Below, one piece after another: positions 52,632 through 58,823 of a stretch of 64,000 bases of DNA. Numbering within the stretch: position 1 is the first letter of the stretch; each line of letters begins with the position of its first letter. Location: positions 1 to 64,000 of the forward strand of contig JACIWK010000005.1 of NCBI GenBank assembly GCA_014360985.1, read 5' to 3'. The notes beneath the pieces were generated by a model that was not told where the DNA came from, searched no databases, and was given only the letters and a program-made list of their open reading frames with translations. The position numbers and the translations under genes are program-made. The DNA is from Candidatus Bipolaricaulota bacterium. Its GTDB lineage: Bacteria; Bipolaricaulota; Bipolaricaulia; Bipolaricaulales; Bipolaricaulaceae.

Positions 52632-53075
52632 CGGGCGGAGATCGAGCTCCATGCGGAGGGCATCCCCTCCATCCTCGTAGTACCGACCGAGGCGGCGGGT
52701 GGCTCGAAACCCGTGGCGCTCGTAGAACCGGCGCGCGGCCTCGTTCGCGATGCGCACCTCGAGCCGGAGGAGAGTGATCCCCTCCGCGACCGCGATCCGG
52801 ATGAGCTCCCCGAGGAGGGCGCTCGCGGCCCCCCTCCGGCGGTGGGGAGGGGCCACCGCCAGGTCGTGGATGTGGAACACCGGCATCTCCGCGGCGCGCT
52901 CGCGGCAGGCGATGAGGAACCCGATCGGTGGTCCCTCCTCGGCCACGAGGACCACGGTTCCCGCGTCGTCGAGGTAGGCGGCGAGGAGGTCCGATGGCCA
53001 CGGGTAGGAGAAGCTGGCCGCCTCGATCGCCGCGATCGCGGGGAGATCGGTCCGTCGCCCGAAGCGAACCCGCAC
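52632..53075 (-). CDS. rimI: RimI-like ribosomal-protein-alanine N-acetyltransferase, stop codon missing
   Basis: GNAT enzyme that would acetylate the N-terminal Ala of ribosomal protein S18. From GTG 53075 the domain starts VRVRFGRRTDLPAI, has FSYPWPSDLLAAY and the CoA-binding LAVAPPHRRRGAASALL, and ends with FYERHGFRATRRLGRYYEDG and MELDLRP. No stop codon follows: the frame stays open antisense to the exchanger gene until 51696, so either the protein has a long meaningless tail or the stop was lost. Coordinates given cover the homologous part. Start lies 16 bases after the upstream stop; GAGGGG is the ribosome site. Confidence 0.75.
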
Positions 53076-53091
53076 GTGGCCCCTCGGCTCG

Positions 53092-53541
53092 CTAGCCCCG
53101 CTTCCAGAACTGCCAGAACTTGCGGGCGACGAGCGTGGCACGTACGCCACCGTCCTTGATCTCGAGGGCGAAATCCATGATCCGCGTCTCCCCGGTGCGG
53201 ACCTCGGTCAGTACACATGTCGCGCTCACCCGTCCCGTGAGCTGCCCCGACTCCAACCGGAATTCGAGCGACTCCACCCGGATGTCCCGCACGACGAGGA
53301 TCGCGTCCGCGGCCTGGGGGTCAGCGACGATGCGGATGTTCCTCTCTCCCAGTGTCACGGTGAGCCCGTCCATGAACGGTACGCGAACCGCCGGGTTGGC
53401 GGGTTCCTTCTCCCAATCGGGCGGGCGGATCGCCACCGTCTCCACGCGGGCCAGGGGATCAGGGGCCGGCCACAGGACCACCACGAGCAGGGCGACCCCG
53501 ACGATCGCCACCGCTAGCCCAATCACTGTCTTGGTTCGCAT
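53092..53541 (-). CDS. membrane-anchored hypothetical protein
   Basis: 149 residues. One N-terminal transmembrane anchor (VIGLAVAIVGVALLVVVLW) followed by a beta-rich extracytoplasmic domain with alternating strands (ILVVRDIRVESLEFRLESG, ATCVLTEVRTGE), somewhat like LptE or CsgG-type outer domains, without a firm match. Start ATG 53541 follows GGGAGGAAG. Upstream of rimI on the same strand with 16 bases between, so co-transcribed. Function unknown. Confidence 0.72.
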   Translation of the reverse strand: MRTKTVIGLAVAIVGVALLVVVLWPAPDPLARVETVAIRPPDWEKEPANPAVRVPFMDGLTVTLGERNIRIVADPQAADAILVVRDIRVESLEFRLESGQLTGRVSATCVLTEVRTGETRIMDFALEIKDGGVRATLVARKFWQFWKRG

Positions 53542-53938
53542 CGCTTCCTCCCGCGTGTCCACCCAGAGAGACGGCGGACGAGACATTGTAGCGGTTCAGT
53601 CGTGGGCAACCTCCTCCGGCGGGAGGAAGTACCATCGGGCGCGACGCGTGACCGTTGCCGAGCCCTGCCTCCGGAGCGGGAGCGTGGGCTACTTGCGCGA
53701 AGGGAGAAGCGGCAGCCTTCGCCGCGCGGGCCGTCTTCGGCGGAACACGGGACGTCCTCGCCTCGTTCATCAGGGCGGTGGAACTCGACCAGGCGTACTG
53801 GGGGAGGGCCGCACCGGGCGCGGTGGCCCCTCTGCAACCGGTTGACCCTCATCCGAGCCCGGACCCTGCGCGGAAAAGCACCGGATCGCGCCGCTGATCT
53901 CCCACTGCCTGGACGTAACCGAGCGTAACCGAGATCAC
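53542..53938. other. non-coding or decayed interval
   Basis: No intact gene is supported. On the plus strand a stretch near 53700-53800 reads AFAARAVFGGTRDVLASF in one frame with coding-like composition but without start, length or family match, so it may be a remnant. The interval ends at a strong promoter for the riboswitch-controlled cluster. Confidence 0.4.
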
Positions 53939-53966
53939 TTGACAGGGGCTGCAGATGGTATATACT
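53939..53966 (+). promoter_or_regulatory. promoter of the c-di-GMP riboswitch cluster
   Basis: Consensus TTGACA (53939-53944) and TATACT (53961-53966) with a 16-base spacer, within an A/T-rich stretch unusual for this region. The predicted start near 53973 places the first riboswitch about 60 bases into the leader. Confidence 0.7.
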
Positions 53967-54034
53967 GGTGAAAACTAGAAACCACGAGAAACGGGGAGAG
54001 GAGGTGGCACTAGGCAACTGACTGACGACCGCCC

Positions 54035-54106
54035 GACAAAGGCAAACCCACGGCAACGTGGGGGCGCAAAGCCGACGGGTCCCTTTGGGATGGCTGGGTT
54101 GCCGAA
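54035..54106 (+). promoter_or_regulatory. cyclic-di-GMP class I (GEMM) riboswitch 1
   Basis: All hallmark parts of the GEMM aptamer are present in order: GGCAAACC (54041), helix CACG/CGTG closed by GNRA loop GCAA, the core GGGCGCAAAGCC, a second helix GGGTCCC/GGGA, and TGGCTGGGTTGCC, whose GGGTTGCC pairs back to GGCAAACC. The aptamer ends two or three bases before the ATG of the next gene. Outer-stem pairing (GACC 54027-54030 with GGTC 54111-54114) would involve bases just after that ATG. Confidence 0.92.
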
Positions 54107-54108
54107 GC

Positions 54109-54579
54109 ATGGTCAGGAAAGCGGTTGTCCTGGTGACGATCGGGCTCATGGTCGGGTGCGCGGCGTGGGGCAGCACGACCACGGTCGGTGCCCGGGCCGC
54201 GATGAGCATCCCCCCCCTCACTCGGCTGTCCTGGGCCGGGGCGCCGGATGCCGGGCGGGAGATCTTGGTTTCTGTGGAATTTCCTCACCTGGGTGCCCAA
54301 GGTTCGGAGTCCGTTGAGCTGAAGTCGGCTGTTGTCCTCACTGTGCGGAGCAACGTGCCGTGGGCGCTCGTTGTGCGACCGATCGACCCCTCTTCGCGGG
54401 AGGTCGTGGAGGTCCGCACCGGGCGTGGAGAATACCGGCCGGTTCAGCTGGAAGGGCTGGTCCTCGCCAGGGGTCTGCCAGGTGTGCACGAGATCGTGCT
54501 CGACTACCGGGTGAACCTGGGCGAGGCCGGGTGGAGCGGTGGGCGTTCGCTCACCTTGGTCTACGCAGTCGAGGGATAG
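54109..54579 (+). CDS. riboswitch-controlled secreted lipoprotein, Ig-like
   Basis: 156 residues. Signal peptide with lipobox-like LMVGC (Cys17). The mature protein is one beta-sandwich (ARAAMSIPPLTRLSW, VLTVRSNVPWALVV, ending RSLTLVYAVEG), related in layout to the two proteins that follow: an all-beta module with a V.S...W.L.V strand and an L.YA/FTYTL end. No ribosome site is visible; the ATG abuts riboswitch 1, so initiation is probably controlled directly by the RNA fold. Likely a surface or minor subunit of the downstream system (inference). Confidence 0.8.
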   Translation: MVRKAVVLVTIGLMVGCAAWGSTTTVGARAAMSIPPLTRLSWAGAPDAGREILVSVEFPHLGAQGSESVELKSAVVLTVRSNVPWALVVRPIDPSSREVVEVRTGRGEYRPVQLEGLVLARGLPGVHEIVLDYRVNLGEAGWSGGRSLTLVYAVEG

Positions 54580-54645
54580 ACGTGCCCACGCCGACGGACG
54601 GACGCGACGTGGGGAAGTGGACGCTGGTCGAGAGCCTGCGAGGTT

Positions 54646-54663
54646 GGCCCGTACCATCGGGCC
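54646..54663 (+). terminator. hairpin between the first lipoprotein gene and riboswitch 2
   Basis: A 6-bp GC stem (GGCCCG 54646-54651 with CGGGCC 54658-54663) and six-base loop. It lacks a T-run and may be a weak terminator or pause site. Confidence 0.35.
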
Positions 54664-54728
54664 GAGGGGAGGTGGTCGTCCGACCGAAAGGTCCGCGAGC
54701 GCAGGAGAACGGTTTTCAACCTAACCAA

Positions 54729-54819
54729 GAGGTGATCGAACGGGCAAACCCGGGGCGACCCGGGGACGCAAAGCCACAGGTCTCCCTGTGGGGAGATGGC
54801 TGGGCTGCCGAAACGCCTC
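54729..54819 (+). promoter_or_regulatory. cyclic-di-GMP class I (GEMM) riboswitch 2
   Basis: Second complete GEMM aptamer: GGCAAACC (54743), helix CGGG/CCCG with GNRA loop GCGA, GGGACGCAAAGCC, hairpin ACAGGTCTCCCTGT, then GATGGCTGGGCTGCC closing the structure. An outer stem can form between GAGGTG (54729-54734) and CGCCTC (54814-54819). The two aptamers differ in helix sequence but keep loops and core, as expected under selection for folding. Confidence 0.93.
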
Positions 54820-54861
54820 CAAGGTTAAACGTAGTACCAAACCAAACTATCCTTGGAGGAG
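54816..54861 (+). promoter_or_regulatory. ribosome-site-sequestering hairpin (expression platform of riboswitch 2)
   Basis: CCTCCAAGG (54816-54824) pairs perfectly with CCTTGGAGG (54851-54859). The latter contains the GGAGGAG ribosome site of the gene at 54867. The 5' arm shares CCTC with the outer stem of riboswitch 2, so the two structures exclude each other. Ligand-bound aptamer should free the ribosome site. Confidence 0.75.
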
Positions 54862-54866
54862 AAGTG

Positions 54867-55379
54867 ATGACGAAGGTTCGTACGCTTACGGTTGGTATGT
54901 TGGCTTTGGGGCTGCTGGTGGGCGTGGCGGGGATGGCCCAGGTCACGCAGGGTTCGACGGCGACGTTCACGGTGCCGACGTTGATCCGACTCTCGCTCTC
55001 GACGAGCACGATCAACTTCGGGACGTTGACCGATCAGGACTACGATGCGGGGCAGAAGAACCTTCTGTCCGCGCAGGGCATCCAGATCTGGAGCAACAAG
55101 AGCTGGACCCTGACCGTGGCCGCGAACGCTGGCACGTGGACCGGGCCGTGGGCGAAGCCGTCCACGGATCTTCTGTGGCGAGCATACAGTTCGGATGGCC
55201 GTGTCTCCTCGTACGTGAGCACGTTCACTGAGCTGACGACTGGGGCGACCCAGGTCGCCGCCGGCACAAGGGGCGGGAACATCCAGCTCTCCATGGACTT
55301 CCAGGTCCTCGTGAGCTGGGAGAACGACCCGGCCGGCGACTACAGCCTGGCGTTCACCTACACGCTCACCGCCCCGTGA
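54867..55379 (+). CDS. riboswitch-controlled secreted pilin-like beta protein
   Basis: 170 residues. A signal peptide (VGMLALGLLVGVAGMAQ) precedes a single beta-sandwich module of about 125 residues. Landmarks are INFGTLTDQDYDAG, IQIWSNKSWTLTVAANAG, STDLLWR and the end DYSLAFTYTLTAP. The same module forms the C-terminal half of the next protein, with matching INFG/VDLG.LT..DYDAG and Y.L.FTYTL.AP. Small secreted subunits like this resemble spore-coat-U or fimbrial Ig-like proteins, though no cysteine pair is present. GGAGGAG before ATG 54867 is masked by the upstream hairpin. Probably the most abundant product of the cluster. Confidence 0.82.
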   Translation: MTKVRTLTVGMLALGLLVGVAGMAQVTQGSTATFTVPTLIRLSLSTSTINFGTLTDQDYDAGQKNLLSAQGIQIWSNKSWTLTVAANAGTWTGPWAKPSTDLLWRAYSSDGRVSSYVSTFTELTTGATQVAAGTRGGNIQLSMDFQVLVSWENDPAGDYSLAFTYTLTAP

Positions 55380-55395
55380 TGAAGGTTCAAACACG

Positions 55396-55434
55396 GGCAG
55401 CCCGGGTTCAAGAGGAATCCGGGCTGCCTTTCTT
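55396..55434 (+). terminator. intrinsic terminator after the pilin-like gene
   Basis: A 10-bp perfect stem (55396-55405 with 55419-55428) followed by TTTCTT. It should end most transcripts here, making the short upstream mRNA more abundant than the downstream genes. Confidence 0.8.
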
Positions 55435-55455
55435 CCCCAAGGTAGCCAGACGAAC

Positions 55456-56376
55456 ATGCCGCTGAACCGGATGGGGATGCTGCTCCTGCTCCTGTTCCTG
55501 GGGCTCGGGGGACTGGCCCAGAACACGGGCTGGCTCAACCCATCAGCTGACTCCGGTCCGTTCACGGATGGGTCCCGAGCGTACTACGACGATGTTCTGT
55601 ACGCCACGGCGGCGGATGGGCAAGCGCATCTCTTCTGGGGCTACGGGATTTCCCTTCCTGCGGGGAGCGAAGTCGTCGGGATCGAGGTCCTCGTGGATGC
55701 CCGGAAGCATGGCGCGCCCGCCTCCGCTCTCTACGTCGAGCTATCGTGGGACGGGGGGGTGAGCTGGACAGCTACCGGCTACTTTGCGGGCTGGATGTCG
55801 GCAGCGTGGAGACAGTACATACTGGGAGGAAGTAGCGACACGTGGGGCCGGACGTGGACCCCTGCTGAGCTCAGCGATGGATCGTTCCGGGTGCGCCTCC
55901 ACGCCGTGCAGGCATCCCGCCTGGACTGGGTGGCGGTGCGCGTGCACTACCGGGAAGGGATCGCCCAGGCCCTGACCGTGACCCCCCAGCTCGTGGATCT
56001 GGGGGTGCTGACCCTCGCCGACTACGACGCGGGCTACCGGGAGGTCTCCCCCGCCCAGCGGATCACGGTGTCGAGCGCCACCGCGTGGTCCTTGCACGTG
56101 GCCGCGGACGCGGCGATGTGGGCGTACACCGGCTCTGAACCTCCGCCGGGGAAACCGTGTTCCCACCTCGAATGGCGGGTCAGCGCGTTCGGTCCAGGCG
56201 TCGCTGGCTCCCAGACGAGCTACGTGGGGTTGTCCACGGGGCAGCGAAAGGTGGCCGGGGGGGCCGCCGGTACCGGCCTGTGGCTGGAGGTTAGCCTGCG
56301 GCTCCGGGTGGACTACGACACCACGGTCCCCGGCACGTACGAGCTTCGCTTCACGTACACGCTGGCAGCACCGTAG
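55456..56376 (+). CDS. secreted two-domain beta protein sharing the pilin-like module
   Basis: 306 residues. After a signal peptide (LLLLLFLGLGGLAQ), an N-terminal beta domain (about residues 20-170, with VEVLVDARKHGAPASALYVEL and FRVRLHAVQASRLDWVAV) resembles a jelly-roll binding fold. The C-terminal half (about 175-306) repeats the module of the previous gene: LVDLGVLTLADYDAG, ITVSSATAWSLHVAADA, and the end YELRFTYTLAAP. The layout of an adhesin tip, binding domain plus subunit domain, is suggestive (inference). No ribosome site is seen; it lies 28 bases after the intrinsic terminator, so expression depends on read-through. Confidence 0.8.
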   Translation: MPLNRMGMLLLLLFLGLGGLAQNTGWLNPSADSGPFTDGSRAYYDDVLYATAADGQAHLFWGYGISLPAGSEVVGIEVLVDARKHGAPASALYVELSWDGGVSWTATGYFAGWMSAAWRQYILGGSSDTWGRTWTPAELSDGSFRVRLHAVQASRLDWVAVRVHYREGIAQALTVTPQLVDLGVLTLADYDAGYREVSPAQRITVSSATAWSLHVAADAAMWAYTGSEPPPGKPCSHLEWRVSAFGPGVAGSQTSYVGLSTGQRKVAGGAAGTGLWLEVSLRLRVDYDTTVPGTYELRFTYTLAAP

Positions 56377-56387
56377 GCAGCGGCGCG

Positions 56388-56393
56388 TATAAT
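56388..56393 (+). promoter_or_regulatory. -10 element for a leaderless transcript
   Basis: A perfect TATAAT lies seven bases before GTG 56401 and no ribosome site exists, so the mRNA should start at the start codon. It gives the chaperone-like gene and those after it a supply independent of the riboswitches. Confidence 0.6.
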
Positions 56394-56400
56394 CCCCACC

Positions 56401-57399
56401 GTGAGGAAGTTTCTCTGGATCTCAACCCTGTGCCTGGGTCTCTCGGGCCTGGGCCTCGAGGTCGACCTCCTCGAGGTGGACCTTGCCGTGGCCCCGGGCC
56501 AGGTGTACACGTTCTCGTTCATCGCCCGCAACGAAACGGCGGTTCCGGAGACGTTCTCCATCTACGTTGGTGACTGGGACCGCGATGAGACGGGCGAGAA
56601 CCGGTTCTACCTCCCAGGGACGCTCCCGCGCTCGCTCTCCGCGTGGCTCTCGGTGGCCCCTGCCTCCTTCACCTTGGGCCCCGGGGAGGCGCGCGAAGTT
56701 CGGGGAACGCTCCATGTCCCCACAGGCACGGCGACGGGGACGCATTGGGGGATCGTGTTCGTCCACGGCGAGCCGCGACCGGTGGAGCACGGGGGGACGA
56801 CGGTGATGGTCGCCCGCCGGATCGGGGTCAAGATCTATGCCACGGTGGGAACCGGGGAGAGAACTGCCGAGGTCTTGAGCTTGGAGCCGCGGGGGCTGAA
56901 CCCTCTTTGGCTCAGGCTCGAGTTTGTGAACACCGCCACCGTCAACCTGCGCGAGGTCAAGGTCGAGGTCGAGGTCTATGACCAGTTCGGCAACCTGGTG
57001 GCGAAGGCGGGAGTAGATCCATTCCCCTGCCTCCCCGGGGCCGCGCGGTGGGTGGTGGTGCCCACCGATTTCCGTCCTGTCCCGGGGGCTTACCACATCC
57101 TGGCCAAGGTGGACATCGGCGGGGATGCCCTCCTGGCTGGCCAGGTCTCGCTGCGGGTGCGTCCGCTGGAGTTGGCACCGGTGGCGGACGGCAAGGGCGT
57201 GCCGCGGGATCTAAACGGCGATGGGTTCTATGAGGACGTGAACGGCGATGGGGTGTTCGATGACTCAGACGTGACGACCTTCGTGGCGGTGTTCGGGCAC
57301 CCGATCATCCAGGGGAACTGGTGGGCGTTTGACTTCAACAACGACGGTGTAGTTGATTGGGACGATGTGTTCGAGCTGCAGCGCATGCTCGATCGATAA
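56401..57399 (+). CDS. PapD-like chaperone-like secreted protein with C-terminal dockerin
   Basis: 332 residues. After a signal peptide, the N-terminal domain (about residues 20-160) has the pattern of fimbrial chaperone-like proteins: LAVAPGQVYTFSFIARN, then a long strand pair and SFTLGPGEAREVRGTLHVP, with a conserved Arg pair in VARRIGVKIYA. A second Ig-like domain (about 160-260) follows. The C-terminus (about 270-332) is a type I dockerin: two EF-hand-like calcium loops, DLNGDGFYEDVNGDG and DFNNDGVVDWDD. Chaperones with a dockerin are unusual; it may be a stable component of an extracellular complex. Start is a leaderless GTG. Confidence 0.8.
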   Translation: MRKFLWISTLCLGLSGLGLEVDLLEVDLAVAPGQVYTFSFIARNETAVPETFSIYVGDWDRDETGENRFYLPGTLPRSLSAWLSVAPASFTLGPGEAREVRGTLHVPTGTATGTHWGIVFVHGEPRPVEHGGTTVMVARRIGVKIYATVGTGERTAEVLSLEPRGLNPLWLRLEFVNTATVNLREVKVEVEVYDQFGNLVAKAGVDPFPCLPGAARWVVVPTDFRPVPGAYHILAKVDIGGDALLAGQVSLRVRPLELAPVADGKGVPRDLNGDGFYEDVNGDGVFDDSDVTTFVAVFGHPIIQGNWWAFDFNNDGVVDWDDVFELQRMLDR

Positions 57400-57502
57400 C
57401 GGGCTGAACGCCCCCTGGTTCTGGCTCTAGGCGCAAAAGTCCTCTCTTCAAAGGATCCTCTGTCTTGTCATCCCGTCGCGCCTGGCGCAGAGTGGACACA
57501 GG

Positions 57503-58726
57503 ATGTGGCACAAGGTAACGATCATCACATGCGGCCTGCTCGTCCTCGGTGGCATCTCCTTAGGACAAGAGTTGACGCGGTTTCGGGTGGTGGGTGGAGA
57601 GGCCGTTGTGGGTCTGGAGGCCGAGATCCCTGTGCTCATCGCCGACGCCCCGGCAGGGGTGAAGGCCGTGGAGGGGACGCTGACCCTCACTGGCGCCCAG
57701 GGCCAGATCACCGGGGTTCACTCTGAGTATGGAGTGCAGGTTGTCGCTCAAACCGCCCGCACGGTGCGATTCCGCTGGCTCGACCTCGCTGATCAGGTGG
57801 GCCGAAGGGCGCGGGATGTCGAGCTCCTGACGGTGAGCGTGGTCGCGGAAGAAGCTGGGGAGGTCCAGATCTCACTTACGATCTCTTTCCTCGCCACGGA
57901 CACTTCTGCACCCTCCGTAGCGGAGGGGAAGGCCGAGCCGGTGAGGGTTCGCGCACTCGCTATCGGGGAAGGAAACGAGCCGCCGCGCGCTCGCGACGAT
58001 GCGGTCCAGACCACGGAAGGAGTGGCGGTGACGATCCCTGTGCTCGCCAACGAAGCGAGTGGCGCGCCGTCCCTCGACGGGCAGGGGGGGCCGAGCACTC
58101 GAATGGAAGGAGGGGAATGGACGGCGGGGGATGTGGTCTGGGTCAAGGTGGGACTCGCCCTGGGGCCGGGCGGGGTGAGGCGGCTGGAATTCGAACTCCT
58201 GGTCACGGACCGAGACTTGGTCAGCGTGGAAGCCCTTGCTCTGGAGGTATTGGCGACGGGCACTTGGGAGATGGATGAACGAGACCCTGGCCGGTGGAGG
58301 GTGCGCCTGGCAGACCTCTTCGATCAGATCCAGCCAGGGGCGGAGGAGCTGCGCGCCAGGATTCAACTGCGCCTCTCACGGGTCGGCACTGCCGAGCTGG
58401 TGGTCCGCTCGGCTCATGGGGTGGATGACGACGGCGAGCCGTTCACCCTCCCCGATCGAACCATTGCGGTGGCCGCCGTGCTAGGACCACTCGAGCCGGG
58501 AGGGGCACGCCCGCAGGATCTCGATGGAGATGGGCTGTTCGAAGATCTTGACGGGGACGGGAGACTCACCCTGCGCGATGCTCTGCTGTTGGCCTTCCAC
58601 TACGATCGGCCGCCGCTGAGCCTTGTCCCCGCCGTTGTGGACTTCAACGGCGATGGGGTGCTCTGCTTCGCCGATGCGCAGGCCCTGGCCCAGGTTGCAT
58701 TGTCCCGTGCGGGAGAAGGACCGTGA
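57503..58726 (+). CDS. secreted protein with two cohesin-like domains and a dockerin
   Basis: 407 residues. Signal peptide (TIITCGLLVLGGISLG). Two cohesin-like beta-sandwiches (about residues 25-150 and 200-330), each with the pattern of an early VVGLEAEIPVLI-type strand, a middle hydrophobic strand and a VSVVAEEAGEVQISL-type ending. A type I dockerin (about 345-400) with DLDGDGLFEDLDGDG and DFNGDGVLCFADAQ closes the chain. Having both partners in one chain lets copies link to each other or to the dockerin of the preceding protein. The cohesin call is from pattern memory and less firm than the dockerin. Confidence 0.75.
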   Translation: MWHKVTIITCGLLVLGGISLGQELTRFRVVGGEAVVGLEAEIPVLIADAPAGVKAVEGTLTLTGAQGQITGVHSEYGVQVVAQTARTVRFRWLDLADQVGRRARDVELLTVSVVAEEAGEVQISLTISFLATDTSAPSVAEGKAEPVRVRALAIGEGNEPPRARDDAVQTTEGVAVTIPVLANEASGAPSLDGQGGPSTRMEGGEWTAGDVVWVKVGLALGPGGVRRLEFELLVTDRDLVSVEALALEVLATGTWEMDERDPGRWRVRLADLFDQIQPGAEELRARIQLRLSRVGTAELVVRSAHGVDDDGEPFTLPDRTIAVAAVLGPLEPGGARPQDLDGDGLFEDLDGDGRLTLRDALLLAFHYDRPPLSLVPAVVDFNGDGVLCFADAQALAQVALSRAGEGP

Positions 58727-58823
58727 GGACAGGGCCAGCCGCTGGCAGCAGTCGCCACCCTGGCCCCGCGGAGCTGGGAATGCCCACGGGGATCCCATCG
58801 TCGTCCTGACCTCTCGCGTACCG

